Program-made: the position numbers and the translations under genes | NCBI RefSeq assembly: GCF_040813715.1 | Contig: NZ_JBFOCH010000012.1 | Reading direction: 5' to 3' (one strand) | DNA: 64,000 nucleotides | Source of the DNA: Mesorhizobium_K marinum | Lineage (GTDB): Bacteria > Pseudomonadota > Alphaproteobacteria > Rhizobiales > Rhizobiaceae | Part shown: positions 28,507 through 38,431 of the stretch, one piece after another | Layout of the letters: every line of letters starts with the position of its first letter | Numbering within the stretch: position 1 is the stretch's first letter | The notes under the pieces: model-generated | Seen by the model: the letters and a program-made list of their open reading frames with translations, nothing else | Database searches by the model: none | Told to the model about the DNA's origin: nothing

Positions 28507-28596
28507 CGCGCCGTCACCTTTCGGTTGGCCCAGCGCGCGCCGGCGATTGCGCATGGCCGCAAGCTGAGGCAGGAGGTCGCCCGAAAGGGATCTCGT

Positions 28597-30082
28597 TTGG
28601 ACCAGCCAGCCTCTTCCGTGGCGACCCGGCCGTTTTCGGTGACGCACCGCTCGGTGCTGGCGATTGCCGTGCCGATGACGCTCGCCTACCTCACCACGCC
28701 GCTCCTCGGCCTTGTCGATACGGCGGTCGTCGGCCAGTTCGGTGACGCCGCCCTGATCGGCGGCCTCGCCACCGGCGCCCTCGTCTTCGACGTGGTCTTC
28801 ACCACCTTCAACTTCGTCCGCTCCGGCACGACCGGCCTGGTCGCCCAGGCTTTCGGCCGCGGCGATGCGCCGGAGGAGCAGGCCGTCTTCTGGCGCGCCT
28901 TTGCGATTGCCGTGGTCGCCGGCGCGGCGCTCGCCCTGCTTGCTCCGGTTTTCGTGCTTGTCGGCCAGTGGTTCATCGCGGCCGAACCGGCCGTCGGCTC
29001 GGCGATGGAGGCCTATGTCCGCATCCGGCTCCTGGCGGCGCCGCTGACGCTCGTCAACTATGCCGTGCTTGGCTACGTCCTGGGGCGTGGCGAGGGTTTT
29101 CTCGCGCTGCTGCTGCAAATCACCCTCAACGGCGTCAACATCCTGCTCTCGGTCATCCTCGGACTGAAGCTGGGCTGGGGGCTGGAGGGCGTCGCCTGGG
29201 GCACGGTCGGCGGGGAACTGGCCGCTTGGATCCTCGGGCTGGCCATCGTCGTTCGACGGTTTTCCGGTGCGCCGGGGATCGGCCTCGCCCGCATCCTCGA
29301 CCGCCAGGCGTTCGGCCGCATGATCTCGCTCAACCGCGACATCATGATCCGCTCCTTCACCCTGCTGGCAGCATTCGCCCTCTTCACCCGCCAGGGCGCG
29401 CAGTTCGGCACGGTGACGCTGGCCGCCAACGCGGTGCTGATGAACTTCTTCATGGTGGCGAGTTTCTTCCTCGACGGGTTCGCCACGGCCGCCGAACAGC
29501 TCGCAGGGCGGGCCGTCGGCGCGCGCTACCGCGATGGCCTGCGCGAAGCGGTCAGGCTGACGTCGATCTGGGGTTTCGCGCTGGCCGGCCTGGCCAGCGT
29601 CGTCACGCTCGCCTTCGGCCTCGAACTCGTTGCGCTCATCACGACCGCCGAAGACGTCAGNGGTCGGCGCGCGCTACCGCGACGGCCTGCGAGAAGCGGT
29701 CAGGCTGACGTCGATCTGGGGTTTCGCGCTGGCCGGCCTGGCCAGCGTCGTCACGCTCGCCTTCGGCCTCGAACTCGTTGCGCTCATCACGACCGCCGAA
29801 GACGTCAGGGCTGTCGCGGCCGCCTACCTTCCGTGGGCCGCGATGACGGCGGTCAGCGGCGTGCTCGCCTTCCAGATGGACGGTGTCTTCATCGGAGCCA
29901 CGTGGTCGCGCGACATGCGCAACGTGATGCTCGCCTCGTTCCTGGTATTCGCGCTCGCCCTGCTCTCGCTCGGCACGGCATTCGGCAATGCCGGGCTGTG
30001 GGCGGCGTTGCACATCTTCCTACTCGCGCGCGGGCTGGGCCTGCTGGCGCTGCTGCGCGTGCGCATGCGCGCCGGGCTATAG
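28597..30082 (+). CDS. MATE family efflux transporter, split by a contig join
   Basis: After removal of a 148-base duplication at the n (29661) the gene encodes 445 residues with twelve predicted helices. The MATE opening is SVLAIAVPMTLAYLTTPLLGLVDTAVVGQFG, and the second-half counterpart is NRDIMIRSFTLLAAFALFTRQGA. These exporters use Na+ or H+ gradients to expel cationic drugs and metabolites; this one is of the DinF-like branch. The start is TTG 28597 after AAAGGGATCTCG. The 3' end overlaps the convergent pyrD end by 6 bases. Confidence 0.88.
29515..29808. other. scaffold join: single n (29661) within the MATE gene
   Basis: Bases 29515-29660 recur at 29663-29808 with two substitutions; the 148-base offset breaks the frame. 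Confidence 0.9.
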
Positions 30083-31174
30083 CTGCAGCGGCCTGTCGGC
30101 CCAGTGGTCCAGCCGGCTGTCGCGGATGTCGGCAAGCGAGCGAAGGCCTTCCCGGTCCAGGAATTTCGAGAAGCCCTTGACGATCTGGCCGGGAAGCGCC
30201 GGGCCGGCATAGACCATGCCGGTATAGAGCTGCACCAGATCGGCGCCGGCGCGGATCTTCTCGAGCGCTGTTTCGGTCGAGTCCACCCCGCCGACCCCGA
30301 CGACCGCGTGCTTCGGTCCCAGCAGACGTCGCATCTTGGCAAGCGCGATGGTCGAGCGTTCGAACAGCGGCCGGCCCGACAACCCGCCGGTCTCGGCGCG
30401 GCCAGGCGATCGCAGGTCGGGGCGCGACGTCGTCGTGTTCGAGACGATGACCCCCTCGATGGACTGCTCCATCACTTCCGTGGCGATATCCTCGAAGTCG
30501 GCGTCGTGCAGGTCCGGTGCGATCTTGAGGAACATCGGCGTCTTGCGCCCGGCCGCCGGCACTGCCGCGTCCCGGGCGGCCGCCACCGCCCGCAGCAGTT
30601 CGGCAAGGGCCGCGCGCGCCTGCATGTCGCGCAGGCCCGGCGTGTTCGGCGAGGAGATGTTGACCGTCAGGTAGGATGCCAGCGGCGCGAACCGCTCGAC
30701 GCCGAGCACGTAGTCGCGGATGCGGTCCGTGCTGTCCTTGTTGGCGCCGATGTTGACGCCGACGACGCCCGACCTCCAGGCGCGCTCCGAAAGGCGCCTT
30801 TCCGCGGCGTCGTGGCCCTCGTTGTTGAAGCCGAGCCGATTGATGACCGCCCCGTCGGCGGTGAGGCGGAAGATGCGCGGCCTGGGGTTGCCGGCCTGTG
30901 GCAGCGGCGTCAGCGTCCCGACCTCGGCGAAGCCGAACCCCAGCCGCAACAGCGCGTCCGGCACTTCGGCGTTCTTGTCGTAGCCGGCTGCCATGCCGAG
31001 CGGATTGTCGAACGTGATACCGGCGACCGTCGTCTTCAGCCGCGCGTCGAGGCGCGGCGCAAGCGCCACCGGCACGCCGGCCTTCAGTGCCTTGATCGAC
31101 AGGCCGTGCGCGGTTTCGGGGTCGAGGCAGAACAGCGCCCGCCGGCCGAGCTTTTCGATGGCGCCGAGCATCAT
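30077..31174 (-). CDS. pyrD: dihydroorotate dehydrogenase (quinone), class 2
   Basis: This 365-residue FMN enzyme oxidises dihydroorotate to orotate and passes electrons to quinone at the membrane. The N-terminal membrane-associating helix region is followed by NPLGMAAGYDKNAE, GFAEVGTLTPLPQAGNP, NRLGFNNEG and the catalytic-serine segment VNISSPNTPGLRDMQ. GVGGVDS and LVQLYTGMVYAGP complete the phosphate site. The ATG at 31174 overlaps the stop of the DUF952 gene (ATGA), so the two are co-transcribed. Confidence 0.96.
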   Translation of the reverse strand: MMLGAIEKLGRRALFCLDPETAHGLSIKALKAGVPVALAPRLDARLKTTVAGITFDNPLGMAAGYDKNAEVPDALLRLGFGFAEVGTLTPLPQAGNPRPRIFRLTADGAVINRLGFNNEGHDAAERRLSERAWRSGVVGVNIGANKDSTDRIRDYVLGVERFAPLASYLTVNISSPNTPGLRDMQARAALAELLRAVAAARDAAVPAAGRKTPMFLKIAPDLHDADFEDIATEVMEQSIEGVIVSNTTTSRPDLRSPGRAETGGLSGRPLFERSTIALAKMRRLLGPKHAVVGVGGVDSTETALEKIRAGADLVQLYTGMVYAGPALPGQIVKGFSKFLDREGLRSLADIRDSRLDHWADRPLQL

Positions 31175-31518
31175 GGTAGGTCGGCCGGAAACTGGTGGTT
31201 GCCGGAGGCGTCGAGCGGCAGAGGCTTGATCCAAAGGACCGCCGAAAGGGCGAGTTGCGCATAGAGATGCGGGAAGAGCGCGCCGCCGCGCGAGACCTCC
31301 CACTTCAGGGCCGGCCCGAGCGGCGTCGGGTCCACCGCGACCAGCAGCAGGCCCTGCTGCCCGGCAAAATGCCTCGCGGCGGTTTCGCGGACCTGCTCTG
31401 CTGTCGAGAAGTGGATGAAACCGTCGGACGTGTCGACCGGCGCGCCGTCGAAGCGGCCGGCTTTCTCGGCCTCGCGCCACAGTGTTTCGGGGCAGATCTT
31501 GTAGATGATGGTCGCCAT
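31171..31518 (-). CDS. DUF952 domain protein
   Basis: This 115-residue protein shows the DUF952 pattern: IYKICPETLWREAEKAG, DGFIHFSTAEQVRETAARHF and LKWEVSRGGALFPHLYA. The fold resembles an ADP-ribose or NAD-related domain, but no reaction is established. It precedes pyrD with a 4-base overlap, a pairing often seen in Rhizobiales. Confidence 0.85.
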   Translation of the reverse strand: MATIIYKICPETLWREAEKAGRFDGAPVDTSDGFIHFSTAEQVRETAARHFAGQQGLLLVAVDPTPLGPALKWEVSRGGALFPHLYAQLALSAVLWIKPLPLDASGNHQFPADLP

Positions 31519-31664
31519 GGGCGGCCTATAGGCCGAATGCGCCGCGCGCGGAAGGCTTTGTGGACGGCGCGTCCCCAATTTCGGCGCAAAGCGGGCCGAG
31601 AATCGGCTAGGTTTCCACCACGGTGGATCCGGGCTTCGGCCCGATCAGGCGAATGGAGGTCGCA

Positions 31665-32093
31665 ATGCGTCCGGTCGCGCTCTTTTCCCTAGCCTTTCTT
31701 CTGGCAGTCCCGCTCGCCGCATCGGCCGAGACCGATCGCTACAGGCTTGAGAAAACGCCGGAAGGATATGTCCGGCTCGATACCAGCACCGGCGCGATGT
31801 CGATCTGCACGCAGCGCCGGGACGAACTGGTGTGCCGGATGGCCGCGGACGAACGCACCGCCATGCAGGACGAGATCGAGCGCCTGCAGGCTGGCGTCAA
31901 GTCGCTGGAGGACCGGGTGGCCAGGCTGGAGCGCGCGCCTGCGGCGCCGGCGGAGTCCTCGCTGCCGACGGAAGAGGACTTCAACCGGACCATGGGCTAC
32001 ATGGAGCGTTTCTTCCGCAGCTTCATGGGCATCGTGCGGGATTTCGAGGCGGAGCAAGGCCGGACGCCTGCTCCAGGCGCGAACAAGACCTGA
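31665..32093 (+). CDS. exported coiled-coil protein of unknown function
   Basis: This 142-residue protein has a signal peptide (MRPVALFSLAFLLAVPLAASA), a short domain with one Cys pair (MSICTQRRDELVCRM), a coiled coil (RTAMQDEIERLQAGVKSLEDRV) and a C-terminal helix around YMERFFRSFMGIVRDF. The start at 31665 has GGAGGT upstream. A periplasmic location is expected. I do not recognise a function. Confidence 0.7.
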   Translation: MRPVALFSLAFLLAVPLAASAETDRYRLEKTPEGYVRLDTSTGAMSICTQRRDELVCRMAADERTAMQDEIERLQAGVKSLEDRVARLERAPAAPAESSLPTEEDFNRTMGYMERFFRSFMGIVRDFEAEQGRTPAPGANKT

Positions 32094-32153
32094 CGCGCCT
32101 GGCCGGGGGGCTCCGCCTGCATCGCCGATGGCGGAGGAAATCGCCATTGGCGC

Positions 32154-32181
32154 TTGATATTGCTCGCCGCCGTCGCATAAT
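32154..32181 (+). promoter_or_regulatory. sigma-70-type promoter of the LuxR-type regulator
   Basis: TTGATA (32154-32159) and CATAAT (32176-32181) are separated by 16 bases and lie about 50 bases before the start codon of the response regulator. Confidence 0.5.
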
Positions 32182-32229
32182 CCGGCAGCGCACACCTGCA
32201 AGGCATAAGGCGAGGGGCGCGGGGAGGGG

Positions 32230-33020
32230 ATGTTGCCGTCAGGCTACAAAGTGTTGATCGCGGACGACCATCCGCTTTTTCGTGGTGCGCTGAAACAGGC
32301 CCTTGCCGGCATCGGCGATGTGGCGACGATTCTGGAGGCCGGAGATTTCGACAGCGCCAAGGCGTCGGTCGCGGGCGCCGAGGACATGGACCTAGTGCTG
32401 CTCGACCTCGCCATGCCGGGCGCCGCCGGCCTTTCAGGACTGATTTCGCTGCGCGGCATCAATGCTACGGTCCCGCTTGTCGTGGTCTCCGCCCATGATG
32501 ATCCTGCCACCATACGCCGTTCGCTCGAGCTCGGCGCGTCAGGCTTCATCTCGAAGTCGGCCAGCATGGAAGACATCCGCCGCGCGGTCGAGACCGTGCT
32601 CGACGGCGGCGTGTCCGCGCCGGCCGGCATCGATCTCGGCGTCGAGCGCGATCCCGACATCTCGGATCTGATCAATCGCCTGCAGTCGCTGACGCCGCAG
32701 CAGACGCGGGTGCTCGGCATGCTGGCCGAAGGCCTGCTCAACAAGCAGATCGCCTACGAGCTCGGCGTGTCCGAGGCGACGATCAAGGCCCACGTCTCGG
32801 CTGTCCTGCACAAGCTGGGCGTCGACAGCCGCACGCAGGCGGTGATCCTGCTGTCGCGGATCGGCGCCGATCCCCCNNNNNNNNNNNNNNNNNNNNNNNN
32901 NNNNNNNNNNNNNNNNNNNNNNNNNNNNNNNNNNNNNNNNNNNNNNNNNNNNNNNNNNNNNNNNNNNNNNNNNNNNNNNNNNNGCGGATCGGCGCCGATC
33001 CGCTGCAGCCGGCCGGCTGA
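32230..33020 (+). CDS. LuxR/NarL-type response regulator, interrupted near the 3' end by an N gap
   Basis: The protein has a receiver domain (residues about 5-125) with acidic pocket IADDHP and phospho-acceptor Asp in LVLLDLAMPG. A LuxR-type HTH follows at about 150-210 (LTPQQTRVLGMLAEG, NKQIAYELGVSEATIKAH). A run of 107 N lies just before the C-terminus; the same 18 bases flank it on both sides, so the gap may be an artefact. If so, the protein ends LLSRIGADPLQPAG with about 216 residues. It lies close to a CbrA-like sensor kinase gene and is a candidate partner. Confidence 0.85.
32856..33001. other. scaffold gap of 107 N (32877-32983) with an 18-base flank repeat
   Basis: GCGGATCGGCGCCGATCC occurs at 32856-32873 and again at 32984-33001. 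This is the longest gap in the window; its true length may be zero or negative. Confidence 0.8.
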
Positions 33021-33033
33021 CCGGCCGCGCCGT

Positions 33034-34130
33034 CTACGCGAGGAAACCCGCCAGCGCCTTTGGATCGACGTTGCCGCCGCTGAGCACGATGCCGACGCGC
33101 TTGCCGCGACAGTCGAGCACATTTTCCAGGATCGCCGCCGCCGCGAGGCACCCCGTCGGTTCGACCACGATCTTCATGCGTTCTGCGAAGAAGCGCAGCG
33201 TGGACACCAGCTGCGCGTCGCTCGCGGTGACGATCCGCTCGACCTTTTGGCGGATGATCGGAAAGTTGCGGTGGCCGAGCGCAGGCGTCAGGGCGCCGTC
33301 GGCGATCGATTTCGGCACTGCGATGGTGACGATTTCGCCCTTTTCGAACGACTGCTGCCCATCATTTCCGGCCTCCGGCTCGACGCCGATGACGGAGGTG
33401 GCCGGCGACAGGGCGCTGGCGACGAGCGCCGATCCGGCAAGCAGTCCGCCGCCGCCGAGCGGCGTGACGACGATGTCCAGTTCCGGAACCTCTTCCAGCA
33501 GCTCGAGCACGGCGGTGCCCTGTCCAGCGATGACCTCGCGATGATCGAAGGGCGGGATCAGCGTGCCGCCCGTTTCGTCGGCCAGGCGCCGGCTGATCGT
33601 CTCGCGGTCTTCCGTGTAGCGATCGTAGAGCACCACCTCGGCGCCGTAGCCCTTGGTTGCAGCCGCCTTCATCGCGGGGGCGTCCGACGGCATGACGATG
33701 GTGGCGGCAACGCCCTGCAGGGCGGCCGCGTAGGCGATCGCCTGCGCATGGTTGCCGGACGAGAAGGCGATCACGCCGCGCTTGCGCGTCTCGTCGTAGA
33801 GTGCAGCGATCGCGTTGAAGGCGCCGCGGAACTTGAACGCGCCGGCGCGCTGCAGGTTCTCGGCCTTGAAGAAGAGGGTGGCGCCGGTCGCCGCGTCGGC
33901 GGTGCGCGAGGTCAGCACCGGTGTCCGGTGGGCAGCGCCCGCAATTCGCCGCCGCGCCGCCAGAACGTCTTCGAAAGAGGGAATGGTCAGGGGATCTGCG
34001 ATATNTCGGTCGCCTCGTCGGCCGTGCGCGAGGTCAGCACCGGTGTCCGATGGGCAGCGCCCGCAATTCGCCGCCGCGCCGCCAGAACGTCTTCGAAAGA
34101 GGGAATGGTCAGGGGATCTGCGATATTCAT
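33034..34130 (-). CDS. threonine/serine dehydratase family PLP enzyme, split by a contig join
   Basis: Collapsing the 122-base duplication at n 34005 gives one frame of 324 residues starting MNIADPLTIPSFEDV. The PLP lysine lies in NLQRAGAFKFRGAFN, the phosphate-binding loop in TPLGGGGLLAGSA, and SSGNHAQAIAYAA is the conserved asparagine region. It lacks the C-terminal regulatory ACT domain of biosynthetic IlvA, so it is a catabolic-type threonine dehydratase or serine racemase-like enzyme. It converges on the response regulator gene and lies just downstream of the hybrid kinase on the same strand. Confidence 0.87.
33885..34126. other. scaffold join: single n (34005) within the dehydratase gene
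   Basis: Bases 33885-34004 recur at 34007-34126 with three substitutions. Confidence 0.9.
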
Positions 34131-34149
34131 ATGCGCTCCATGTCAGGCT

Positions 34150-37100
34150 TCATTCCGCGGCCGCCGGGGTCATCCGCCGCATGCGCGTGACGAGCGCACG
34201 CAGCACCGCTGGCTTCAGGGGCTTGTTGACCACGGGTACGTCGAGCAGGTCTGACGCCTCGCGCACGTCGTGCGAGCGGTCCGCGGTGACGAGGATTGCC
34301 GGAACCGGCGACCCCAGGCGCCCGCGCAGCATGCGGATGACGTCCANCGCCGGGACAGGCGACCCCAGGCGTTCGCGCAGCATGCGGATGACGTCCAGCC
34401 CCGTCTCGCCGTCGAGATGATAGTCGGCGAGGATGATGTCGGGCGTTTCGATGGAGCCCGCGGCAGCGATCGATCCCGAACCGGAATGTGTCAGCACACG
34501 GCAGCCCCAGCTCTCGAACAGCAGCCGCATCCCCTCCAGGATGCGCGCGTCGTTGTCGATGCACAGCACGGTCATGCCGTGCAGAGCGGCGGCTGGCAGC
34601 ATCGGCGTCGTCGTTTCCGTGGCGACGAGCGGTTCCAGGGCTTCGGTGGCCGGCAGGATCACCGAGAAGCGGGTGCCCTTGCCGTCGCCGGAATAGACCT
34701 GGAGTTCCAGCCGCAACACACGCGCGATGCGGTCGACGATCGACAGGCCGAGGCCAAGGCCCTGCGCTTCCCTGGCGCCTTCCTCGAGCCTGGTGAACTC
34801 GCCGAAGATGGTGGGCAGCTTGTCGATCGGGATGCCTATGCCGGTGTCGAAGACCTGGATTTCGGCAAGTTCGCCGCGCCGCCGCACGCCGACCAGGATG
34901 CGGCCGGTGCGCGTGTATTTCACCGCGTTGGAAACCAGGTTCTGGACCAGTCGACGGAACAGGTTGCGATCGGTGCAGACGGTGAGCGACGAGGGGACGA
35001 TGGTCAGCGTCAGGTTCTTTTCTGCGGCGAGCGGCTGGAAGTCGGTGCCGATCTGGCGCAGCAGTTCGTCGAGCCGGAAGGTCGTCTCGACGGGCTTCAT
35101 CGCGCCGGTGTCGAGCCGCGAGATGTCGAGCACCGCCCCGAGGATGACCTCGACGGAATCGAGCGAGGATTCGATGTTCGACGCGGCCTCGCCGGCGGGG
35201 CCGGCTGCGGCCTTCTCGACAAGCATGGAGCAATAGAGCCGCGCGGCGTTGAGCGGTTGCAGGATGTCGTGGCCGGCGGCCGCCAGGAAGCGCGTCTTGC
35301 CGAGATTGGCTTCCTCGGCCAGCATCTGCGCCTGCGCCAGTTCTTCGTTGACGCGGGTGAGTTCGGCGGTGCGTCGCGCGACGCGCTGCTCGAGCGATTC
35401 ATTGGCGCGCTTCAGCGCGAGGTCGGCCTCGACGCGCTGCGTGATGTCCGCATAGGTGGCGACGATGCCGCCGTCTGGCATCGGGTTGGAGCGCAGTTCG
35501 ATGATGCGTCCGCTCGATTTCAGCTCCATCTGCCAGGGTGTGCCGAAGGTCGCCATCCGGCCGAGGATCGCGACTTGGGCGTCTGGCTCGATGTCGCCGC
35601 GCCGGGCGAGGTGGCGCAACACCTCGTAGAGCGAGACGCCGACCTGGCCCATCTCGTCGGGAAGGTCGAACAGCAGGCGGAACTGCCTGTTCCAGCAGGT
35701 CAGGCGGAAGTCCTGGTCGAAGACGGTGATGCCCTGCTCCATCTGGTCGAGCGCGATCTGCAGCAGGTCGCGGTTGTGCTGCAGCGCCTCGGTGGCGTCG
35801 TCGAGCAGCCGGAACGTGTCCTTCGAGGCGCTGTCGCCGCGCTTGAAGAGCAGCGACAGGATCAGCCGTGCCGACGACGAGCCGACGGCGCTGGCCAGCA
35901 GTTGCTCGGAGAAGCGAATGACGTCCATGCCCGCCTGCTCGTTGCCGTTCAGCCGGCCGTTCCGGTCCTCGAAGGTCTTGAAGGAGCGTTCCGTGCGCTC
36001 GACGCCCAGGTAGCGCGAGATCGTGTCCTTCAGGTCGTTGACGGTGATAGCGGTGCGGAAGCGCTTGAGGCTCGGCATCGGGCCGCCGTCGCGCGGAACG
36101 AAGATCGCCGCCTGGATGCGTTCGAGCGGCACCGAAGCGCGCGACAGCGAGCCGAGCACGAAGAAGATGAGGTTGACCGACAGGCTCCACATCACGCCGT
36201 GGTTGAGCGGCTCCGCCTCGGTGCCGAACAGCGCCTGCGGTCGCAGCGCGTCGATGCCGAGCGGGCCATGCACGAGCATCGCGGTGTCGGGGGAAGCGAG
36301 CGACGGGATCAGCAGCGTATAGGCCCATACGGCGATGCCGGCGGTCATGCCGAGCGCCGCGCCGCGTGCGTTGGCGCCACGCCAGACCAGCCCGCCGACG
36401 AAGGCCGGCGCGAACTGGGCGATCGCGGCGAAGGACATCAGCCCGATTGAGGCGAGGCGGGCGTTGTTGGTGCTTTCCCGGTAGTAGAGGAAGGCGACGA
36501 ACAGGATGATGAAGATCGAGCCGCGGCGGATGTTGAGGATCAGGCTCGACCAGTCGCCGTTTTCGGCGCGCTCGCCCTTGGAAAGCCGCCGAACGAACAG
36601 CGGGATGACGAGGTCGTTGGACACCATGATGGACAGCGCGACGCTGGCGACGATCACCATCGCGGTCGCCGCCGAAAGGCCGCCGATGAAGGCCGTCATG
36701 GCGAGCAGGTCCTGCCCGTTGAGCAGCGGCAGCGAGAGGACGTAGAGGTCGCTGCTGGTGGCCTCGCCGACCAGAACGAGGCCGGCGAGTGCGACAGGCA
36801 GGACGAACAGGTTTATGGCGATCAGGTAGAGCGGAAAGACCCAGGTGGCGGTGCGCAGTTCCGCCTCTGCGCGATTCTCGACGATCATTACGTAGAACTG
36901 GCGCGGCAGCATCACGATGGCGAAGCCGCTCAGCGTCGTCATCACCAGCCAGGTGCCGAGCGAGGTGCGATGGCCGAGCGATGCCTGCGCCTGCGCATTG
37001 GCGCCGATCGCGTCGAACAGGCCTTCGGGGCCGTCGAAGAGGAAGAAGAAGACGAAGACGCCGATCGCCAGGAACGCGGCGAGCTTGACCACGGACTCGA

Positions 37101-37692
37101 CGGCGACCGCCAGCACCAGCCCGTCCTGGTGCTCCGTCGCGTCGGCGTGCCGGGTACCGAACAGCACCGCGAACACCGCGAGCAGCATCGCGATGATCAG
37201 CGAGATGTCGCTGACGAAAGGATCGAAGGAGAGCGGCGCGCCGTTGTAGTGCTCCACCATCAGGCTGACGGAGCCGGAAATGGCCTTGAGCTGGAGCGCG
37301 ATGTAGGGGACCGCCCCGACCACGGCGATCAGGGTGGCGATGGAGGCGACGGCGAAGCTCTTGCCGTAGCGCGCGCCGAGGAAGTCGGCGATCGAGGTGA
37401 TCTTTTCGGCCTTGGCGAGCGCGATGATCCGCCTGAGGAGCGGGAAGCCGAAGACGAACACGACCACCGGGCCGATGTAGATGGCGAGGAACTCCAGGCC
37501 TCGCTCGGTGGCCAGCCCGACCGAGCCGAAGAACGTCCACGACGTGCAGTAGATGGCGAGCGAAAGCGCGTAGATGTAGGGTCGCGTCCGCAAGGGCCCG
37601 CGCCGCACCGACCAGCGGTCGCCGAGGCTCGCGATGGCGAACAGCAGCGTCACATAGGCGACGGCTATGATGACGACGACCCAACCCTGCAA
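34150..37692 (-). CDS. CbrA-like hybrid sensor: Na+/solute symporter domain fused to histidine kinase and receiver
   Basis: After removing a 51-base in-frame duplication (n 34347) the protein has about 1163 residues. An N-terminal sodium:solute-symporter-like part with about 13 helices (residues 1-500) is followed by a PAS-like region (about 650-770). A coiled coil and HisKA H-box (FLAAAGHDILQPLNAARL) come next, then HATPase_c (NLVSNAVKYTRTG, DTGIGI, GLGLGLSIV) and a C-terminal receiver with Asp in ILADYHLDGETG and Lys in VVNKPLKP. CbrA-type kinases couple solute transport or sensing to carbon and nitrogen control. TTG start at 37692 with GGGAGG nine bases before. A LuxR-type regulator lies nearby. 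Confidence 0.9.
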   Translation of the reverse strand: MQGWVVVIIAVAYVTLLFAIASLGDRWSVRRGPLRTRPYIYALSLAIYCTSWTFFGSVGLATERGLEFLAIYIGPVVVFVFGFPLLRRIIALAKAEKITSIADFLGARYGKSFAVASIATLIAVVGAVPYIALQLKAISGSVSLMVEHYNGAPLSFDPFVSDISLIIAMLLAVFAVLFGTRHADATEHQDGLVLAVAVESVVKLAAFLAIGVFVFFFLFDGPEGLFDAIGANAQAQASLGHRTSLGTWLVMTTLSGFAIVMLPRQFYVMIVENRAEAELRTATWVFPLYLIAINLFVLPVALAGLVLVGEATSSDLYVLSLPLLNGQDLLAMTAFIGGLSAATAMVIVASVALSIMVSNDLVIPLFVRRLSKGERAENGDWSSLILNIRRGSIFIILFVAFLYYRESTNNARLASIGLMSFAAIAQFAPAFVGGLVWRGANARGAALGMTAGIAVWAYTLLIPSLASPDTAMLVHGPLGIDALRPQALFGTEAEPLNHGVMWSLSVNLIFFVLGSLSRASVPLERIQAAIFVPRDGGPMPSLKRFRTAITVNDLKDTISRYLGVERTERSFKTFEDRNGRLNGNEQAGMDVIRFSEQLLASAVGSSSARLILSLLFKRGDSASKDTFRLLDDATEALQHNRDLLQIALDQMEQGITVFDQDFRLTCWNRQFRLLFDLPDEMGQVGVSLYEVLRHLARRGDIEPDAQVAILGRMATFGTPWQMELKSSGRIIELRSNPMPDGGIVATYADITQRVEADLALKRANESLEQRVARRTAELTRVNEELAQAQMLAEEANLGKTRFLAAAGHDILQPLNAARLYCSMLVEKAAAGPAGEAASNIESSLDSVEVILGAVLDISRLDTGAMKPVETTFRLDELLRQIGTDFQPLAAEKNLTLTIVPSSLTVCTDRNLFRRLVQNLVSNAVKYTRTGRILVGVRRRGELAEIQVFDTGIGIPIDKLPTIFGEFTRLEEGAREAQGLGLGLSIVDRIARVLRLELQVYSGDGKGTRFSVILPATEALEPLVATETTTPMLPAAALHGMTVLCIDNDARILEGMRLLFESWGCRVLTHSGSGSIAAAGSIETPDIILADYHLDGETGLDVIRMLRERLGSPVPAXDVIRMLRGRLGSPVPAILVTADRSHDVREASDLLDVPVVNKPLKPAVLRALVTRMRRMTPAAAE
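34298..34397. other. scaffold join: single n (34347) within the hybrid kinase gene
   Basis: Bases 34298-34346 recur at 34349-34397 with four substitutions. The 51-base offset keeps the frame and adds 17 false residues. Confidence 0.85.
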
Positions 37693-37901
37693 GCCCGAAA
37701 ACCTCCCGTTTCACGGCCTCTGGGCCGACGCGAAACGCAATCATAGCTTGGCCCCTGTGTCCATGGGCGCATTTTGGCTTGGGTGAAGGCGCTTCGGCTC
37801 TGGCGCCGGGGCGGCATTTTCCGTTATTGGGGCCGCCGATATTTGCTAGACTGCCAAAAGCAGGGGCGAATCCGCCGGCGCGGCAATCAAGGAGGGTTTT
37901 G

Positions 37902-38327
37902 ATGCTCAAGGAATTCCAGGAGTTCATCTCCAAGGGCAACGTCATGGATCTCGCGGTCGGCGTGATCATCGGCGGCGCCTTCGGCCTGATCGTGTCGTCG
38001 CTGGTCGCCGACATCATCATGCCGATCGTCGGGGCGATCTTCGGAGGGTTCGACTTCTCCAACTACTTCCTTCCGCTGTCGGCCAACGTGACGGCCTCGT
38101 CGCTCGAGGAAGCCAAGAAGCAGGGCGCCGTGTTCGCCTATGGCAACTTCCTGACGGTGGTGATCAACTTCCTGATCCTCGCCTGGATCATCTTCCTGAT
38201 GGTCAAGGGGGTGAACACCATGCGCAAGCGGCTTGAGAAGCAGAAGGAAGCCGCGCCGCCCGCGCCGCCGCCGGCTGACGTCCAACTGCTTACCGAGATC
38301 CGCGACCTGCTCGCCAAGAAGGCCTGA
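37902..38327 (+). CDS. mscL: large-conductance mechanosensitive channel
   Basis: This 141-residue protein shows the MscL pattern: EFQEFISKGNVMDLAVGVIIGGAFG at the N-terminus (amphipathic helix plus first membrane helix), a periplasmic loop, and FLTVVINFLILAWIIFLMVKGVN as the second helix, with a basic cytoplasmic tail. It opens on membrane tension and releases solutes in osmotic downshock. The start at 37902 has GGAGG upstream. Confidence 0.95.
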   Translation: MLKEFQEFISKGNVMDLAVGVIIGGAFGLIVSSLVADIIMPIVGAIFGGFDFSNYFLPLSANVTASSLEEAKKQGAVFAYGNFLTVVINFLILAWIIFLMVKGVNTMRKRLEKQKEAAPPAPPPADVQLLTEIRDLLAKKA

Positions 38328-38342
38328 GGCCTCTGGATCAAG

Positions 38343-38368
38343 AACCCGGCCGTCCTGGCGGCCGGGTT
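38343..38368 (+). terminator. hairpin after mscL, possible terminator
   Basis: AACCCGGCC faces GGCCGGGTT with an 8-base loop, 16 bases after the mscL stop. There is no T run, so rho-independent termination is uncertain. Confidence 0.4.
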
Positions 38369-38431
38369 GGCCATTCCCGGCGGTGCGAAAAACCGGTAGA
38401 GGCGGGTTTCGTCCAACCGTCTGGCAATCCT

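Noticed and set aside
29515..30082. MATE gene as a frameshifted pseudogene
   Set aside because: The break is caused by the 148-base overlap at n 29661; the collapsed gene has 445 residues.
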